Shown piece by piece: positions 32,922 to 32,980 of a stretch of DNA of 32,980 bases. The position numbers and the translations under genes were made by a program. The notes beneath the pieces are model-generated. The model worked only from the letters and a program-made list of their open reading frames with translations, ran no database searches and had not been told where the DNA came from. The stretch's first letter is position 1; each line of letters begins with the position of its first letter. The DNA lies in the NCBI GenBank assembly GCA_016929245.1, contig JAFGJE010000056.1, positions 1 to 32,980 on the forward strand. Reading direction: 5' to 3'. This DNA comes from Phycisphaerae bacterium (lineage in GTDB: Bacteria > Planctomycetota > Phycisphaerae > SM23-33).

Positions 32922-32980
32922 TCAGGCGGCGGCTTTTTCTTGTGTCCAGTAGGTTCGCCACAGGCCGCTGTGATAGATGG
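32922..32980 (-). CDS. Possible C-terminal end of a gene running in from the right edge (unassigned)
   Basis: The last 59 bases read on the - strand as IYHSGLWRTYWTQEKAAA followed by TGA. The residue mix (Trp, Tyr, Arg, then an alanine end) looks like a real protein end, but I do not recognise the family and 18 residues are too few to be sure. On the + strand an ATG at 32913 with GAGG before it also opens a frame to the edge (MAASGGGFFLCPV...), so the two readings compete. Neither resembles RimP, the usual neighbour of nusA. Confidence 0.3.
   Translation of the reverse strand, partial: IYHSGLWRTYWTQEKAAA

Overview
The window looks like chromosomal DNA of a GC-rich bacterium, most probably a planctomycete of the Phycisphaerae type. 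The signs are low-complexity stretches rich in TTRP/TTQP/TSQP in envelope proteins, a long AsmA-like protein, a very long TPR lipoprotein-like protein, a lysine-rich histone H1-like tail, and intergenic spaces packed with palindromic repeat families. This is inference from protein style and repeats; no 16S or other marker RNA is present.

Left part (1-6164, + strand): gpsA (phospholipid backbone), ugd and a UDP-glucuronate 4-epimerase-like gene (UDP-glucose to UDP-GlcA to UDP-GalA), then a polytopic membrane protein with a VanZ-like segment. This suggests envelope or exopolysaccharide precursor supply. Facing it on the - strand (6189-11696) are a YchF-type nucleotide-binding protein and a 1428-residue AsmA/TamB-like envelope protein.

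Middle (11.7-20.9 kb): an accessory zone. An AT-rich, probably acquired gene (12065-13402) encodes a membrane-anchored protein with five regular 32-33-residue repeats. It is followed by a dense repeat field, then isocitrate dehydrogenase, a GH78-like alpha-L-rhamnosidase and a hybrid sensor kinase (all +). A second repeat field contains a 302-bp element with perfect 20-bp inverted ends, which abuts a truncated rhuM gene.

Right part (20.9-32.3 kb, all - strand): a long run of co-directional genes with short gaps, nusA - infB - ylxP(DUF503) - rbfA - HhH-GPD-like protein with H1-like tail - hisG - TPR protein - yebC. It links transcription/translation factors with histidine synthesis. No rimP precedes nusA and no ylxR lies between nusA and infB. 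nusA has a consensus-like promoter about 500 nt upstream, a hairpin-rich leader and an intrinsic terminator just before the gene, which is an attenuation layout.

The most unusual content is in the non-coding DNA. At least five palindromic repeat families recur, in several cases with arms that change while base pairing is kept: (i) hairpins with TCT/AGA loops, (ii) paired hairpins with CC and GG loops, (iii) long inverted repeats built from GAATAAGACGAA-like words, (iv) 220-300-bp nested palindromes and (v) a 19-bp tandem repeat. Two families sit side by side inside the translation-factor operon, directly before ylxP. No tRNA, rRNA, CRISPR array or intact transposase was found.
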